NCBI RefSeq assembly: GCF_042684365.1
Contig: NZ_JBHULI010000024.1
Coordinates: forward strand, 744,001 to 808,000
From: Gracilimonas halophila
Lineage (GTDB): Bacteria > Bacteroidota > Rhodothermia > Balneolales > Balneolaceae
Length of the DNA: 64,000 nt
Direction: 5' to 3'
Every line of letters starts with the position of its first letter. Within the stretch, counting starts at the first letter, position 1. A program made the position numbers and the translations under genes. Shown one piece after another: positions 52,413 to 61,880 of the stretch. The notes under the pieces are model-generated. The model had not been told where the DNA came from. It did not search any database and saw only the letters and a list, made by a program, of their open reading frames with translations.

Positions 52413-53705
52413 TTAACCAATCAGTGTAATTTGTAGATCCATCAGGTTGTTACCGGTCGGGCCTGTCTTGATCAATGTCTTCATTTCTTCATGGAAGTGA
52501 TAAGAATCATTGTCCTGCAAATAATCTTCCGGGCTTAACTTCTGTTTTCTGGCCTTGAGTGTAGTTTCTGAATTTATGATAGCCCCTGCTGCATCAGTCG
52601 GGCCATCCACACCATCAGTAGCAAGACTCAGTAATGAAATATCATGCTGTCCCTCAATAGAAATAGCTGCGTTCAAAGCCAGTTCCTGATTTCGGCCTCC
52701 CTTACCTTCGCCTTTTACATTAACAGTACTTTCTCCGAAATACACATATGATGCCGGTTTTTTTAAGGGCGAGCCTTTGCTTAATACAGAAATCGCATCG
52801 CCGCAGATCTTCTTGGATATTTTATTCAAATCCATATTATAAGCTTCAGGATCAACGGAAACATTATAGCCTTCCTCTGACAGAAAATGAGCAACGTTCT
52901 GAGCTAGCAAGCTTGCACCTGAGATCACTTCAACCCTATGATTTCTCCAGAAATTATTATCTGGCTTTGGGTTCTCCGGAACGTCACCATGCATACCTTT
53001 AGACAAATAGATTCGAATGGAGTGTGGTGTCTCATCCCATAAGCCATATTTCTTTAACACCTGAAAGGCTTCCGTAAAAGTAGATCGGTCAGCAACGGTT
53101 GGCCCGCTTCCAACTACATCCGTGGCATCTCCTGGAACGTCAGAAAGCACGATCGAGGTTAATTTTGTACCGGCCAGTAACTTTCCCAATTTTCCACCTG
53201 CTGTTTCAGAAAGATGCTTTCTAACAGCATTGATCTCATGGATAGAAGCTCCTGAATTCAACAACTGCTTGTAGCAATGTCGGAGTTCATCAAGCTCAAT
53301 TCCATCCTCAGGTATGCATAAAAGGGAAGAAGCGCCTCCGGAAAGGCAAAAGATAACAGTAGCACCATCAGGTATTTGTTTAGCGAATTGCCGTAATTCG
53401 TAAGAGGCAGACACTGAATCCTGATAAGGATAGGGATGGGTTCCACTAAAAACCTGAACCCGATTCAGTTTGTGAGAGTCGTTCGGTGAAATAATAATCC
53501 CATCCTCAATATCCGACCCAAAATATTGTTCGACCTGATAAGCCATTTCAACGGATGCTTTACCTGCACCGAGTACCCAGATCCTCTCAGTTGACTTTAT
53601 TTCATCTAAGTATGAGTGTAGATTCATTTGAAAAAAATCTCCGGAAACAACTTTCTTAGCTACTTCCTGTAAAACGGAATATTGTTTATGGAGCTTTTTC
53701 TTCAT
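52413..53705 (-). CDS. Glycerate 2-kinase (MOFRL family, DUF4147)
   Basis: The 430-residue protein is a class II glycerate kinase that phosphorylates D-glycerate to 2-phosphoglycerate. Seen are WVLGAGKASVEMAYQVE (about 44-60), SGTHPYP, CLSGGASSLLCIPEDG (about 119-134), NAVRKHLSETAGGKLG, VLSDVPGDATDVVGSGPT, FGESTVNVKGEGKGGRNQELAL and the MOFRL-end SLATDGVDGPTDAAGA. Its ATG lies 20 bases inside the upstream membrane-protein gene, so it shares a transcript with the exosortase-like pair. It feeds glyoxylate/serine carbon into glycolysis. Confidence 0.92.
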   Translation of the reverse strand: MKKKLHKQYSVLQEVAKKVVSGDFFQMNLHSYLDEIKSTERIWVLGAGKASVEMAYQVEQYFGSDIEDGIIISPNDSHKLNRVQVFSGTHPYPYQDSVSASYELRQFAKQIPDGATVIFCLSGGASSLLCIPEDGIELDELRHCYKQLLNSGASIHEINAVRKHLSETAGGKLGKLLAGTKLTSIVLSDVPGDATDVVGSGPTVADRSTFTEAFQVLKKYGLWDETPHSIRIYLSKGMHGDVPENPKPDNNFWRNHRVEVISGASLLAQNVAHFLSEEGYNVSVDPEAYNMDLNKISKKICGDAISVLSKGSPLKKPASYVYFGESTVNVKGEGKGGRNQELALNAAISIEGQHDISLLSLATDGVDGPTDAAGAIINSETTLKARKQKLSPEDYLQDNDSYHFHEEMKTLIKTGPTGNNLMDLQITLIG

Positions 53706-54165
53706 GAAGTAAATTTCTTTTTTCTAAGAATGATAATGGAATAATGCCAATTGAAGCTAAAGGGATAAAATACCTGGAAAGCATATCACATACCGCTAAC
53801 CACCAAACGCTTTGATCGATCAGATAATAAAATATAAATCCGGCAATAATGGCGACGATCAAATGGATAGCTGTCAAAATTAAGTAGAAATTTTTATTAG
53901 AGCCAATCAGTATCAAACCGATCATCCCTAATAGAAAGAAGAAGCCAAAAGGGAATTTGTAGTGCCATATTTTTTGGAAATCTTCTGTTTCATATTCGAT
54001 ATAGACCAGTCTTGTGCCCAAGTTATTTATGGAAACTTCTTCTATTTGCGGCACTCCATCAGACACAAAAGTCTGTGTTTGCCATGCAAACATATTGGTC
54101 CGAATTTCTCTCAATACAAATAAATGAAATAGAATATAGATTGTGACTAATACTGTTTTTTTCAT
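53686..54165 (-). CDS. Membrane protein associated with exosortase, unrecognised
   Basis: The 159-residue protein has four hydrophobic segments (about 4-20, 72-88, 93-117 and 121-143) and a periplasmic-looking loop of about 45 residues after the first (WQTQTFVSDGVPQIEEVSINNLG). I do not recognise the family. Its start overlaps the exosortase stop by one base and its end overlaps glycerate kinase by 20 bases. In other exosortase systems the neighbouring gene often encodes an accessory membrane protein, which is the best guess here. Confidence 0.7.
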   Translation of the reverse strand: MKKTVLVTIYILFHLFVLREIRTNMFAWQTQTFVSDGVPQIEEVSINNLGTRLVYIEYETEDFQKIWHYKFPFGFFFLLGMIGLILIGSNKNFYLILTAIHLIVAIIAGFIFYYLIDQSVWWLAVCDMLSRYFIPLASIGIIPLSFLEKRNLLHEEKAP

Positions 54166-54686
54166 TAAGCCACAGCTTTACTATCGGCCGAAAAACTATT
54201 CGCATCGCTGTAATTCACCCAAACCATCCAAAGAATAAATATCACCAAATAAAATATTGTGGTTGTAGAGTAATCGTGTGTGAAATCAAAGAATTGCGGC
54301 CATTCAACCTGAGTGATCGTCAGCGTTATTATTCTGACCAGATTAACCAAATAGATCGCACAAATTCCAAGAATGCTAAAGCTTATTCTATTTTTCCAAT
54401 CACCGGGATATGCTAAGATAAATCCAAGAAATAATCCCATTGCGGCTATTCCATTACATCCATCTACGATCTCAATTCCCGGATACTCACCAATCCCGAT
54501 AAATCTATTTACCGTGAAGACCTCGTATCCAATCCATTTTAAAAATCCGGCACTTGTACCAATAATATTTAAAGAGACCCATTCATCCAGACTCCCCTCC
54601 GGTAATAGCCAAAGTTCATAAACCAGGTACCAAAGAATAAATATCAAAAGTGCCTTGGCAATAAATTTGATGACCTGGGAGTTCAT
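54165..54686 (-). CDS. Exosortase/archaeosortase family protein
   Basis: The 173-residue protein is all membrane helices and carries the three catalytic elements of exosortases in order: Cys77 in VDGCNGI, Arg118 in NLVRI and His137 in FTHDYS. Exosortases cut C-terminal sorting tags and attach or release proteins, usually together with exopolysaccharide production. It is short compared with XrtA but normal for the small Bacteroidota forms. It is divergent from the SLBB export gene and starts the operon with the membrane protein and glycerate kinase. Confidence 0.9.
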   Translation of the reverse strand: MNSQVIKFIAKALLIFILWYLVYELWLLPEGSLDEWVSLNIIGTSAGFLKWIGYEVFTVNRFIGIGEYPGIEIVDGCNGIAAMGLFLGFILAYPGDWKNRISFSILGICAIYLVNLVRIITLTITQVEWPQFFDFTHDYSTTTIFYLVIFILWMVWVNYSDANSFSADSKAVA

Positions 54687-54789
54687 TTTAGTGCTTTAAT
54701 TATTTGTTTCTTAACTTAGTCGTTTCTGCTAACCGTACACCTGGGTAGTGGGCAGAACTAATATACATATCATAAACCTACAATAACGG

Positions 54790-57273
54790 ATGCGACTCAT
54801 AAAATATACTGTTTTTGGTTTTATTTTTACGCTTTTTAGCCTTCCCCTTTTAGCACAAGATGTTGGAATTGATTTTGAAAACATCAGAGTTGATCAATTA
54901 AGTGACAGTCAAATTAGTCAGCTTTATGAACGAATGCAGGATAGAGGATTGACTATTTCTGAAGTAGAAACCCTGGCTCTTGCCCGGGGAATGGATCCTG
55001 CAGAAGTTAGTAAACTAAGACGTAGAATTAATGAAGTTAGGACATCCTCGGAACAAGAAGGGGGTGAAGATGGTACTCAAAATGAAAACAGGCGACAGAC
55101 TCAACAACAGTTAGACGGCCAGCTTCCCGAAGGGATGACTCCTCCCTACCCCTCCGTGAAAGTAGATACTCTGGGTTTATTCTTCGCTGAAGAAGAATCA
55201 GATTCTGCAAATGTATTCGGTTCTAATATCTTCACAAACGAATATTTAACTTTCGAACCGTCGATGAATATTCCCACCCCTAAAAATTACGTTTTAGGTC
55301 CCGGAGATGAAATTATCATTGATATTTGGGGAGCTTCCGAAAATACGTATCAACTTACTATCAATCCTGAAGGTGCCGTTCAAATAAGTAGCATTGGGCC
55401 CGTTTATGTAAACGGACTAACTATTGAAGATGCCCGAGAAAGATTAATAGATAAACTCGCCTCAATTTATTCCGGTTTACAAGGAGAGAACAAGAATACC
55501 TATGTCCAAATTTCTTTAGGCAGTGTTCGCAGTATCAAGGTAAGTATTGTGGGTGAAGTGAATGTACCGGGCACCTATACATTATCCTCACTTTCAACCG
55601 TATTTAATGCATTATACGCCGCAGGTGGCCCAAGCGAGAATGGGACTTATCGATCTGTTAAAGTCTTAAGAGATGGGAATATTCATAAAGAAATAGATTT
55701 ATACGATTTTCTGGTATCAGGAGATCTATCGGGAAACATTACCCTTCATGATCAGGACATTATAAAAATTGACCCCTATGTGAATCGAATTTCAGTTCAG
55801 GGAGAAGTAAAAACTATCGGATTGTTTGAAACACTTGAAGGAGAGACATTTAATGATCTGGTAACCTATTTCGGTGGTTTTAGCCCGGATGCGTATGTAA
55901 ATAGAATTAAGGTGGAACGCAAAACCGGTACGGAAAAGAAAATTGTTGATATTGAATATCCGGAACAGGGAAACACCATTCTTACGTCCGGTGACGTGGT
56001 TACAGTTCAAGAAGTATTGGACCGATATGAGAACAAAGTTGAAATAGAAGGTGCTATTTTCAGGCCGGGAGAATATGGATTAGAGCAAAATCCTACTCTT
56101 TTAACGCTCATTAACAATGCTGAAGGAGTAATGGGAGATGCTTTTTTAGAACGAGCTTTAGTATATAGAACCCAAGATGATTACAGTGTTGAAGCTATCC
56201 CTGTTAATCTTAATACTTTGTTTGCCGATTCTGCCTCTCATGATATTGCACTTGTAAAAGATGACAGGATCAGGATTTCTTCCATTTTTGATTTACGGGA
56301 ATTTAGAACCGTAAGAATTAGCGGTTCTGTACTGAATCCCGGAACATATCGTTTTGTTGAAAACAGTTCTCTAAAAGATCTGATATTTGAGGCGGATGGC
56401 TTGAAAGATGAAGCAGCTCCTTACAATATTGAAATAGCCCGAAGGTTTATTGATAGCGATTCCAGAACTTTACAGAATGAAATAGCAGAAATTATTACAG
56501 TCAACATCGAAAATGGCCTGCAATATTCACCTGAACTTGAAGAAGTTATTTTGCAGCCCTTCGATCAAGTATTTGTAAGGAAATCACCCGCGTATGAAGT
56601 ACAGAAAACAGTGAATATAACCGGTGAAGTAATGTATCCCGGAGAATATGCCTTAAGTACAAGAGATTTCAGGCTGAGTGATCTCATAGAAAAAAGCGGG
56701 GGTATGACTGACTTTGCTTATGCTGAAGGTGCTTCCCTTACCCGGGAAATTGAAAATGATTTTGAGGAAGTTGATCTTAACATAGAAGAAGACTCTGTAG
56801 TAGCCCTCCAGCAACAAAGAATCGAATCTCTTTCCCAGGTTGGGATCCAACTACAGCAAGCACTTGCAAATCCGGAATCGAATTATGACATCCTGCTTCA
56901 GGAAGGTGATGAAATCCATATCCCTAAACGCCTTCAAACGGTTCAAATACGTGGAGAGGTCTTATATCCAATTAATGCTCGATTTGAAAGATCCAGATCC
57001 TTTAGAAGTTATATCGGTGCAGCCGGTGGTTTTACAGAACAAGCAAATACCCGCCGTGCCTATATCGTTTATGCCAATGGAGAAGTAGACAGAACAAAAA
57101 GGTTTTTATTTTTCAGGTCTTATCCGGATGTGAAGCCCGGCTCAGTTCTCATTATTCCACCTAAAGAGGAGGCACAAGAGTTAAGTGCTACAGAAAGAAT
57201 TACAATCTTATCTACAATTGTATCCCTAGCAGCACTTATAACCAATACATTCTTCCAGATCCGAAGAAACTGA
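54790..57273 (+). CDS. Polysaccharide export (Wza-like) outer-membrane protein with multiple SLBB domains
   Basis: The 827-residue protein has a signal peptide (about 1-22, ending LLAQD), a glutamine-rich N-terminal segment, the Poly_export domain (NYVLGPGDEIIIDIWGASENTYQLTINPEGAVQISSIGPVYVNGLTIEDA, about 165-215), and at least five SLBB units marked by G-E-V-x-x-P-G-T/E-Y repeats (for instance GEVNVPGTYTL, GSVLNPGTYRF, GEVMYPGEYAL). A short hydrophobic helix ends the chain (about 800-820). It forms the export channel for capsular or extracellular polysaccharide. It is divergent from the exosortase gene and closed by a strong terminator. Confidence 0.93.
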   Translation: MRLIKYTVFGFIFTLFSLPLLAQDVGIDFENIRVDQLSDSQISQLYERMQDRGLTISEVETLALARGMDPAEVSKLRRRINEVRTSSEQEGGEDGTQNENRRQTQQQLDGQLPEGMTPPYPSVKVDTLGLFFAEEESDSANVFGSNIFTNEYLTFEPSMNIPTPKNYVLGPGDEIIIDIWGASENTYQLTINPEGAVQISSIGPVYVNGLTIEDARERLIDKLASIYSGLQGENKNTYVQISLGSVRSIKVSIVGEVNVPGTYTLSSLSTVFNALYAAGGPSENGTYRSVKVLRDGNIHKEIDLYDFLVSGDLSGNITLHDQDIIKIDPYVNRISVQGEVKTIGLFETLEGETFNDLVTYFGGFSPDAYVNRIKVERKTGTEKKIVDIEYPEQGNTILTSGDVVTVQEVLDRYENKVEIEGAIFRPGEYGLEQNPTLLTLINNAEGVMGDAFLERALVYRTQDDYSVEAIPVNLNTLFADSASHDIALVKDDRIRISSIFDLREFRTVRISGSVLNPGTYRFVENSSLKDLIFEADGLKDEAAPYNIEIARRFIDSDSRTLQNEIAEIITVNIENGLQYSPELEEVILQPFDQVFVRKSPAYEVQKTVNITGEVMYPGEYALSTRDFRLSDLIEKSGGMTDFAYAEGASLTREIENDFEEVDLNIEEDSVVALQQQRIESLSQVGIQLQQALANPESNYDILLQEGDEIHIPKRLQTVQIRGEVLYPINARFERSRSFRSYIGAAGGFTEQANTRRAYIVYANGEVDRTKRFLFFRSYPDVKPGSVLIIPPKEEAQELSATERITILSTIVSLAALITNTFFQIRRN

Positions 57274-57298
57274 TCTGAATTTTAACTCTACAAAATTT

Positions 57299-57331
57299 AA
57301 GAGCCCGTTCTTACAGTAAGAACGGGCTCTT
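57299..57331. terminator. Bidirectional terminator between SLBB gene and fadE-like gene
   Basis: AAGAGCCCGTTCTT (57299-57312) pairs perfectly with AAGAACGGGCTCTT (57318-57331) around ACAGT. A- and T-rich flanks on both sides suit termination of both convergent genes. Confidence 0.95.
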
Positions 57332-57362
57332 TTAGTATTATCTAAGCAACTCTTTTTGAGAT

Positions 57363-59858
57363 CTATGTTAGGGACTCTGCAAGCTTATCAGGTCTCTCGC
57401 CATCACCGGCTGGCTGGGTTGGAGTTTCATTTAAATACTCATCCAAACCAAACTCATCTACCTGAATGGCATCATTTCGGGCGATCTCGGTTTTCTTAAC
57501 AAACTCTCCTTCTTCTTTTGTCAGGATACCTTTCTCAACCGCAAGGTCCGCAATATCCAAATAAGGTTCCTTAGGAAGTTCTTTAGCCTTAATCGCTTTA
57601 TATAACTTCTTGAACGACGGCCATGCTTCTTCATTGAGTTGCATGGTGTGTTCATAACGGCCTAGAGCAGATTCCCTGTCTTTAGGAAGGAAGATCCCAT
57701 CTGTAATATGATCACGATCTTCTCCCCTAGTCTGCATAGCCTGAGCTACTTTATGACCCAGCTTATCAGAAGGATAGGTACCGATAGGATTCAATCTTCC
57801 CCAAACTCCTGCTATTCTGAAAGCCCAACTTAAGCCCGTCACTTTGATCTCCCGCAGGATTCCCTCAAAGGCCTGCTGTATTTTCCAGAAGCTATATTCC
57901 ATCGCCCACTCAAAATACGGACGATCTGCTTCTCTCCTTCCCTCTGCTTCAAAGCGTCGAAGCGTTCCGGATGCGAGGTACATATAGCTGAGGATATCCG
58001 CATAACGGCCTGCGATCTTCTCTTTCATTTTAAGCGCTCCTCCATAAGAACCAAGCGCAATGTCTGCAAAGAATGCAAACGAAGCAGAAGTCCATGCAAG
58101 TTTCCTAAAGTACTTGGCGGAAGGACCGTTTACCGGAGAGCCGGCAATACGACCTCTCGTAATACTCAGTACAAAAGCTCGAACCTTATTTGTAGCAACG
58201 TGACCAATATGCTTCCAGAAGTTGTCATCAAACTCCTTCACATCTTTGTTCATCAATGCATCAATTTCGTTGTAGGCATAGGGATGACAACGAATAGCTC
58301 CCTGACCAAAGATCATTAACGTTCGTGTCAAGATATTTGCACCCTCAACAGTAATAGCAATAGGCATTGCCGTATAACTGCTCGCGAAAATATTTCGGGG
58401 GCCGCGGGAAATTCCTGCTCCGCCTACAATATCCATGGCGTCATTTACAACTTCACGTCCAAGTTCGGTAAAATTATATTTTGCTATTGCCGTAACCACT
58501 GCCGGTTTTTGGCCGCTGTCAAGGCCTCCGGTTGTAAATCTTCTCGCAGCTTCCATGAGATATGTATATCCACCGATTCTTGCCATCGGCTCTTCAATTC
58601 CCTCAAACTTCCCGATGTTCAATCCAAATTGTTTGCGAATAGCGGTGTAAGCTCCAATAGCTCTTGTGGCTACTTTAGAACCACCCACACTTTGTGCCGG
58701 CAGTGAAATTCCGCGACCCACGGCAAGCGATTCCATCAGCATTCTCCAACCATTTCCGGCTCCTTCTTTTCCACCGATTATTGCATCAATGGGAAGTATG
58801 ACATCCTTACCGTCGATCGGGCAATTGTAGAATGGGATTCCAAGTGGATCATGTCGGCGCCCAAGCACTACCCCTTCCGTGTCAGATGGAATAAGTGCAC
58901 AGGTGATTCCCCGATTCTCATCCTCCCCTATCAAATGATCAGGATCTTTGAGGTTGAAGGCCAGGCCGATCACCGTCGAAATGGCAGCCAGAGTGATATA
59001 TCTTTTTTGAAAATTCATTCGCAGGTATAATTCACCGTCATCTCCCTTAAATACAACACCCTCAGAGCGCATACTTCCCGCATCAGAACCTGCATTAGCT
59101 TCGGTTAACCCAAAGCACGGCATCTCCTCTCCGGAAGCCAGACGGGGCAAATAATGATCCTTCTGCTCATCTGTTCCATAGTGGAGTAAAAGTTCAGCAG
59201 GGCCTAGTGAGTTAGGAACCATAACCGTAGTTGCCAAAGGCCCGCATCTTGAAGCCAGCTTTGCAACAATAGCACTATGAGCTGTAGCTGAGAATTCAAG
59301 CCCACCGTATTTCTTCGGTACAATCAACCCAAAAAACTTCTCTTTGCGCATGTACTCCCAAACTTCATCTGTAAATCCTTTACGAACCATAACGTCCCAG
59401 TCGGTAACCATCTCGCATAGTTTTTCTACCGGTCCATCCAGATATGCTTGCTCTTCTTCCGTAAGTTCGGGATAAGGTTCCTCCAAAATTCGTTTCATGT
59501 TTGGCTTACCGGAGAATAATTCTCCTTCAACCCACACATTTCCGGCCTCGATCGCTGTTTGCTCTGTTTCTGAGATCTTTGGAAGGAAATCCAGAGCATC
59601 CAAAAGCTTCATGATCGGGCCGCTCAACACTACTCTCCTAATCGGCTTGATGTTAAAGACAACTACCAAAACCGTATAGGTGATAAACAGCCAACCGGGG
59701 GCATTCAATCCCACTAAGCCTGCATATCCTGCAATGGCCCAAAGCCAGAGCGGGGCGCCGGTATATCCTAAAATTAGCATTAATAATACCACCGAACCTA
59801 TCGAGGCCCAAAGCGGTACTTCACTGAAAAATCCAAGTAATTCCATTATTGCTTCCAT
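57363..59858 (-). CDS. fadE: Acyl-CoA dehydrogenase, FadE type
   Basis: The 831-residue protein begins with two membrane helices (about 12-32 and 35-66), as in E. coli FadE, followed by the acyl-CoA dehydrogenase fold: GLIVPKKYGGLEFSATAHS, CFGLTEANAGSDAGSM (FAD-binding), GNGWRMLMESLAVGRGISLPA and DIVGGAGISRGPRN. A C-terminal extension of about 200 residues (DUF1974-like) is present. It catalyses the first step of fatty-acid beta-oxidation. It follows the TetR gene by 23 bases and its start region contains a duplicated GGAAACATCAT. Confidence 0.94.
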   Translation of the reverse strand: MEAIMELLGFFSEVPLWASIGSVVLLMLILGYTGAPLWLWAIAGYAGLVGLNAPGWLFITYTVLVVVFNIKPIRRVVLSGPIMKLLDALDFLPKISETEQTAIEAGNVWVEGELFSGKPNMKRILEEPYPELTEEEQAYLDGPVEKLCEMVTDWDVMVRKGFTDEVWEYMRKEKFFGLIVPKKYGGLEFSATAHSAIVAKLASRCGPLATTVMVPNSLGPAELLLHYGTDEQKDHYLPRLASGEEMPCFGLTEANAGSDAGSMRSEGVVFKGDDGELYLRMNFQKRYITLAAISTVIGLAFNLKDPDHLIGEDENRGITCALIPSDTEGVVLGRRHDPLGIPFYNCPIDGKDVILPIDAIIGGKEGAGNGWRMLMESLAVGRGISLPAQSVGGSKVATRAIGAYTAIRKQFGLNIGKFEGIEEPMARIGGYTYLMEAARRFTTGGLDSGQKPAVVTAIAKYNFTELGREVVNDAMDIVGGAGISRGPRNIFASSYTAMPIAITVEGANILTRTLMIFGQGAIRCHPYAYNEIDALMNKDVKEFDDNFWKHIGHVATNKVRAFVLSITRGRIAGSPVNGPSAKYFRKLAWTSASFAFFADIALGSYGGALKMKEKIAGRYADILSYMYLASGTLRRFEAEGRREADRPYFEWAMEYSFWKIQQAFEGILREIKVTGLSWAFRIAGVWGRLNPIGTYPSDKLGHKVAQAMQTRGEDRDHITDGIFLPKDRESALGRYEHTMQLNEEAWPSFKKLYKAIKAKELPKEPYLDIADLAVEKGILTKEEGEFVKKTEIARNDAIQVDEFGLDEYLNETPTQPAGDGERPDKLAESLT

Positions 59859-59879
59859 GATGTTTCCATGATGTTTCCT
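59858..59879 (-). repeat. 11-bp tandem duplication at the fadE start
   Basis: On the minus strand GGAAACATCAT occurs twice in tandem, giving two ATG codons 11 bases apart in different frames. The second (59858) begins fadE. The first would open a seven-codon frame that overlaps it and stops at TAA. Confidence 0.8.
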
Positions 59880-59881
59880 CT

Positions 59882-60481
59882 TTATGATACTGTTGTGCGT
59901 ACCAAGAATCCCTGAACCACATGTTCTATGGAATCCTCAATAAACTGTTTTTGATCAATCCGGCTGTCCAGTCTTTTATTAAGAACAACCGAAACCACGC
60001 CGTGCAGCTGTGCCCAAATTGAATAAGCTGCAACCAAAGGCTTTTCCACTTCCATATCTCCCGCCGAAACGCTGTCCTCAATAGTCTTAACTAATAACTC
60101 ATAAGCACGCCGGGCCTTTCTGAATTTCTCTTTTGGATATCGAGCCATTGATTCCGGCCGGACCTTGTAAATGATCTCATATTTTTCAGGATACTGAAGG
60201 CCGAAGTCTACATAACTTTCTATGATCTTCTTAAACCGTTCAATATTTTCTGTAACCGGTAATGCTTTTGATTCTATAAAAAGACTGAGGTCTTCTACCG
60301 ATTCTTCAATCAATGTGTGAAGGAGATGGTCTTTGTTCTCGAAGTACAGGTAAATACTTGTTGCTGAAACATTGGCTTGTTTCGCTATCTTTCGCATGGA
60401 TAAAGATGTATATCCATCCTCAAACAACATGTGACGGCTAATATCCAGAATTTGATCTCTAAGTGGGTTTTCTTCGCTCAT
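59882..60481 (-). CDS. TetR/AcrR family transcriptional regulator
   Basis: The 199-residue protein has the N-terminal TetR helix-turn-helix (QILDISRHMLFEDGYTSLSMRKIAKQANVSATSIYLYFENKDHLLHTL, about 9-56) and a helical ligand domain. Since it lies directly before fadE on the same strand, it is probably an acyl-CoA-responsive repressor of fatty-acid breakdown similar in role to FadR-type TetR proteins. The ligand is inferred from context only. Confidence 0.92.
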   Translation of the reverse strand: MSEENPLRDQILDISRHMLFEDGYTSLSMRKIAKQANVSATSIYLYFENKDHLLHTLIEESVEDLSLFIESKALPVTENIERFKKIIESYVDFGLQYPEKYEIIYKVRPESMARYPKEKFRKARRAYELLVKTIEDSVSAGDMEVEKPLVAAYSIWAQLHGVVSVVLNKRLDSRIDQKQFIEDSIEHVVQGFLVRTTVS

Positions 60482-60568
60482 TACTACTTTTGGTTAACGG
60501 TGTTAACTACCTCAATTTAATCATTCCATGCAGAAAATCAAGCAGCGTATTTTTCAGTAGATAAGGTA

Positions 60569-61228
60569 TTATTTCCCCAATCGAAACGACAGGTATTTTA
60601 TCTTCTTTCCTTTATCCAGATGCATCTCTTCGTAATATGTGATAATGGATAGTTTAGGATCATTCGGCCGGTTTTTATGTACGTCAGGCTCATCATCCAG
60701 CAGTTCAAGACCCTCTTGATCGATGATCTCTTTAGTGTATTCATAAAGCACATCGCTGTCTGTTTTCAGATGAATGATAGCATCCGGCTTCATCACCTTT
60801 CGGTAGGTCTTTAAAAATTTTGGGGCTGTCAGCCGTTTTCTCTCTTTTTTTAAATACGGATCTGAAAATACGATCCACGCCTCATCAACTTCGTCCTTTC
60901 CAAAGAATTGATCCAGGTGATCAATAAAACACCGTAAATAGCGCACATTCTCCAATCCTTTGTCCAAGGCCTCTGTAGCACCTACCCAAACCCTGTTCCC
61001 TTTAATATCAATTCCAACATAATTTTTATCCGGCTCGAGCTCTGCAAGCCCGACCGAATATTCGCCCTTTCCGCAAGCTAATTCTAAAACTATAGGTTGA
61101 TCTTTTTCAAAAACCTCGGAATTCCATCTTCCTTTTGGGGCCGGGTTCTCTTCATTGAAATCGGTATACACTAGCGTGTTATCCAGCTTTGGCAGCTCTT
61201 CCATACGCTTTTCTTTGATCTTAGGCAT
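60569..61228 (-). CDS. trmB: tRNA (guanine-N7-)-methyltransferase
   Basis: The 219-residue protein methylates G46 in the tRNA variable loop. SAM-binding LELACGKGEYSVGLAELEP (about 48-66), NYVGIDIKGNR, and the TrmB-specific WIVFSDPYLKKERKRLTAPKFL (about 118-139) and HLKTDSDVLYEYT are present. It is the last gene of a tight three-gene operon, starting three bases after the pdxH stop. Confidence 0.95.
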   Translation of the reverse strand: MPKIKEKRMEELPKLDNTLVYTDFNEENPAPKGRWNSEVFEKDQPIVLELACGKGEYSVGLAELEPDKNYVGIDIKGNRVWVGATEALDKGLENVRYLRCFIDHLDQFFGKDEVDEAWIVFSDPYLKKERKRLTAPKFLKTYRKVMKPDAIIHLKTDSDVLYEYTKEIIDQEGLELLDDEPDVHKNRPNDPKLSIITYYEEMHLDKGKKIKYLSFRLGK

Positions 61229-61231
61229 TAT

Positions 61232-61876
61232 TCAAGGTGAAAGTCTTTTTATGATCCAGTTTCCATTCTCAAACACATATTTAATGCGGTCATGCAACCG
61301 ACTTCTTCGTCCCTGCCAAAATTCAAATCCTTCGGGAATTACTTTATACCCGCCCCAATTTACAGGCTTAGGCACCTCTCCTTCTGCATACTTTTGTTCT
61401 AATTCTGAAAATGCATCTTCAAGAAATGCCCTGTTCGGAACTTCTGCACTTTGATTAGAAGCCAACGCCCCCAACTGGCTTTTATAGGGCCGCTTTTTAA
61501 AGTACGCCTCACTTTCTTCATCTGAGATCTTTTCAACCCGGCCTTCGATTCTTACTTGTCGTTCCAGTTCAAGCCATAAAAAGCATAAAGCTACATTTGG
61601 GTTTTGCCTTAATTCTTCCCCTTTCGCGCTGTCATAATTCGTATAGAAAATGAAATTCCCATCCTCAATACCCTTCAATAGAACTACCCTGGCATGGGGC
61701 TTTTTTTTATGATCTACCGAAGCAAGTGTCATTGCATTTGGCTCCGGGACTTCAGAATTAATGGCCTCTTCCATCCATTTCTCAAATTGTTTAACGGGAT
61801 CTTTAGCTACATCACTTTCATCGAGTGAATGTTTAGAATAATCTTCTCTAAGCTTTTGCAATTGTTCTTTCTTCAT
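61232..61876 (-). CDS. pdxH: Pyridoxamine 5'-phosphate oxidase
   Basis: The 214-residue FMN enzyme oxidises pyridoxamine or pyridoxine phosphate to PLP. Conserved parts are DPVKQFEKWMEEAINSEVPEPNAMTLAS, ARVVLLKGIEDGNFIFYTNYDSAKG, WLELERQVRIEGRVEKIS, LGALASNQS and the C-terminal WQGRRSRLHDRIKY. The length is typical. It lies four bases after the thioredoxin-like gene and three before trmB. Confidence 0.96.
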   Translation of the reverse strand: MKKEQLQKLREDYSKHSLDESDVAKDPVKQFEKWMEEAINSEVPEPNAMTLASVDHKKKPHARVVLLKGIEDGNFIFYTNYDSAKGEELRQNPNVALCFLWLELERQVRIEGRVEKISDEESEAYFKKRPYKSQLGALASNQSAEVPNRAFLEDAFSELEQKYAEGEVPKPVNWGGYKVIPEGFEFWQGRRSRLHDRIKYVFENGNWIIKRLSP

Positions 61877-61880
61877 CTAT

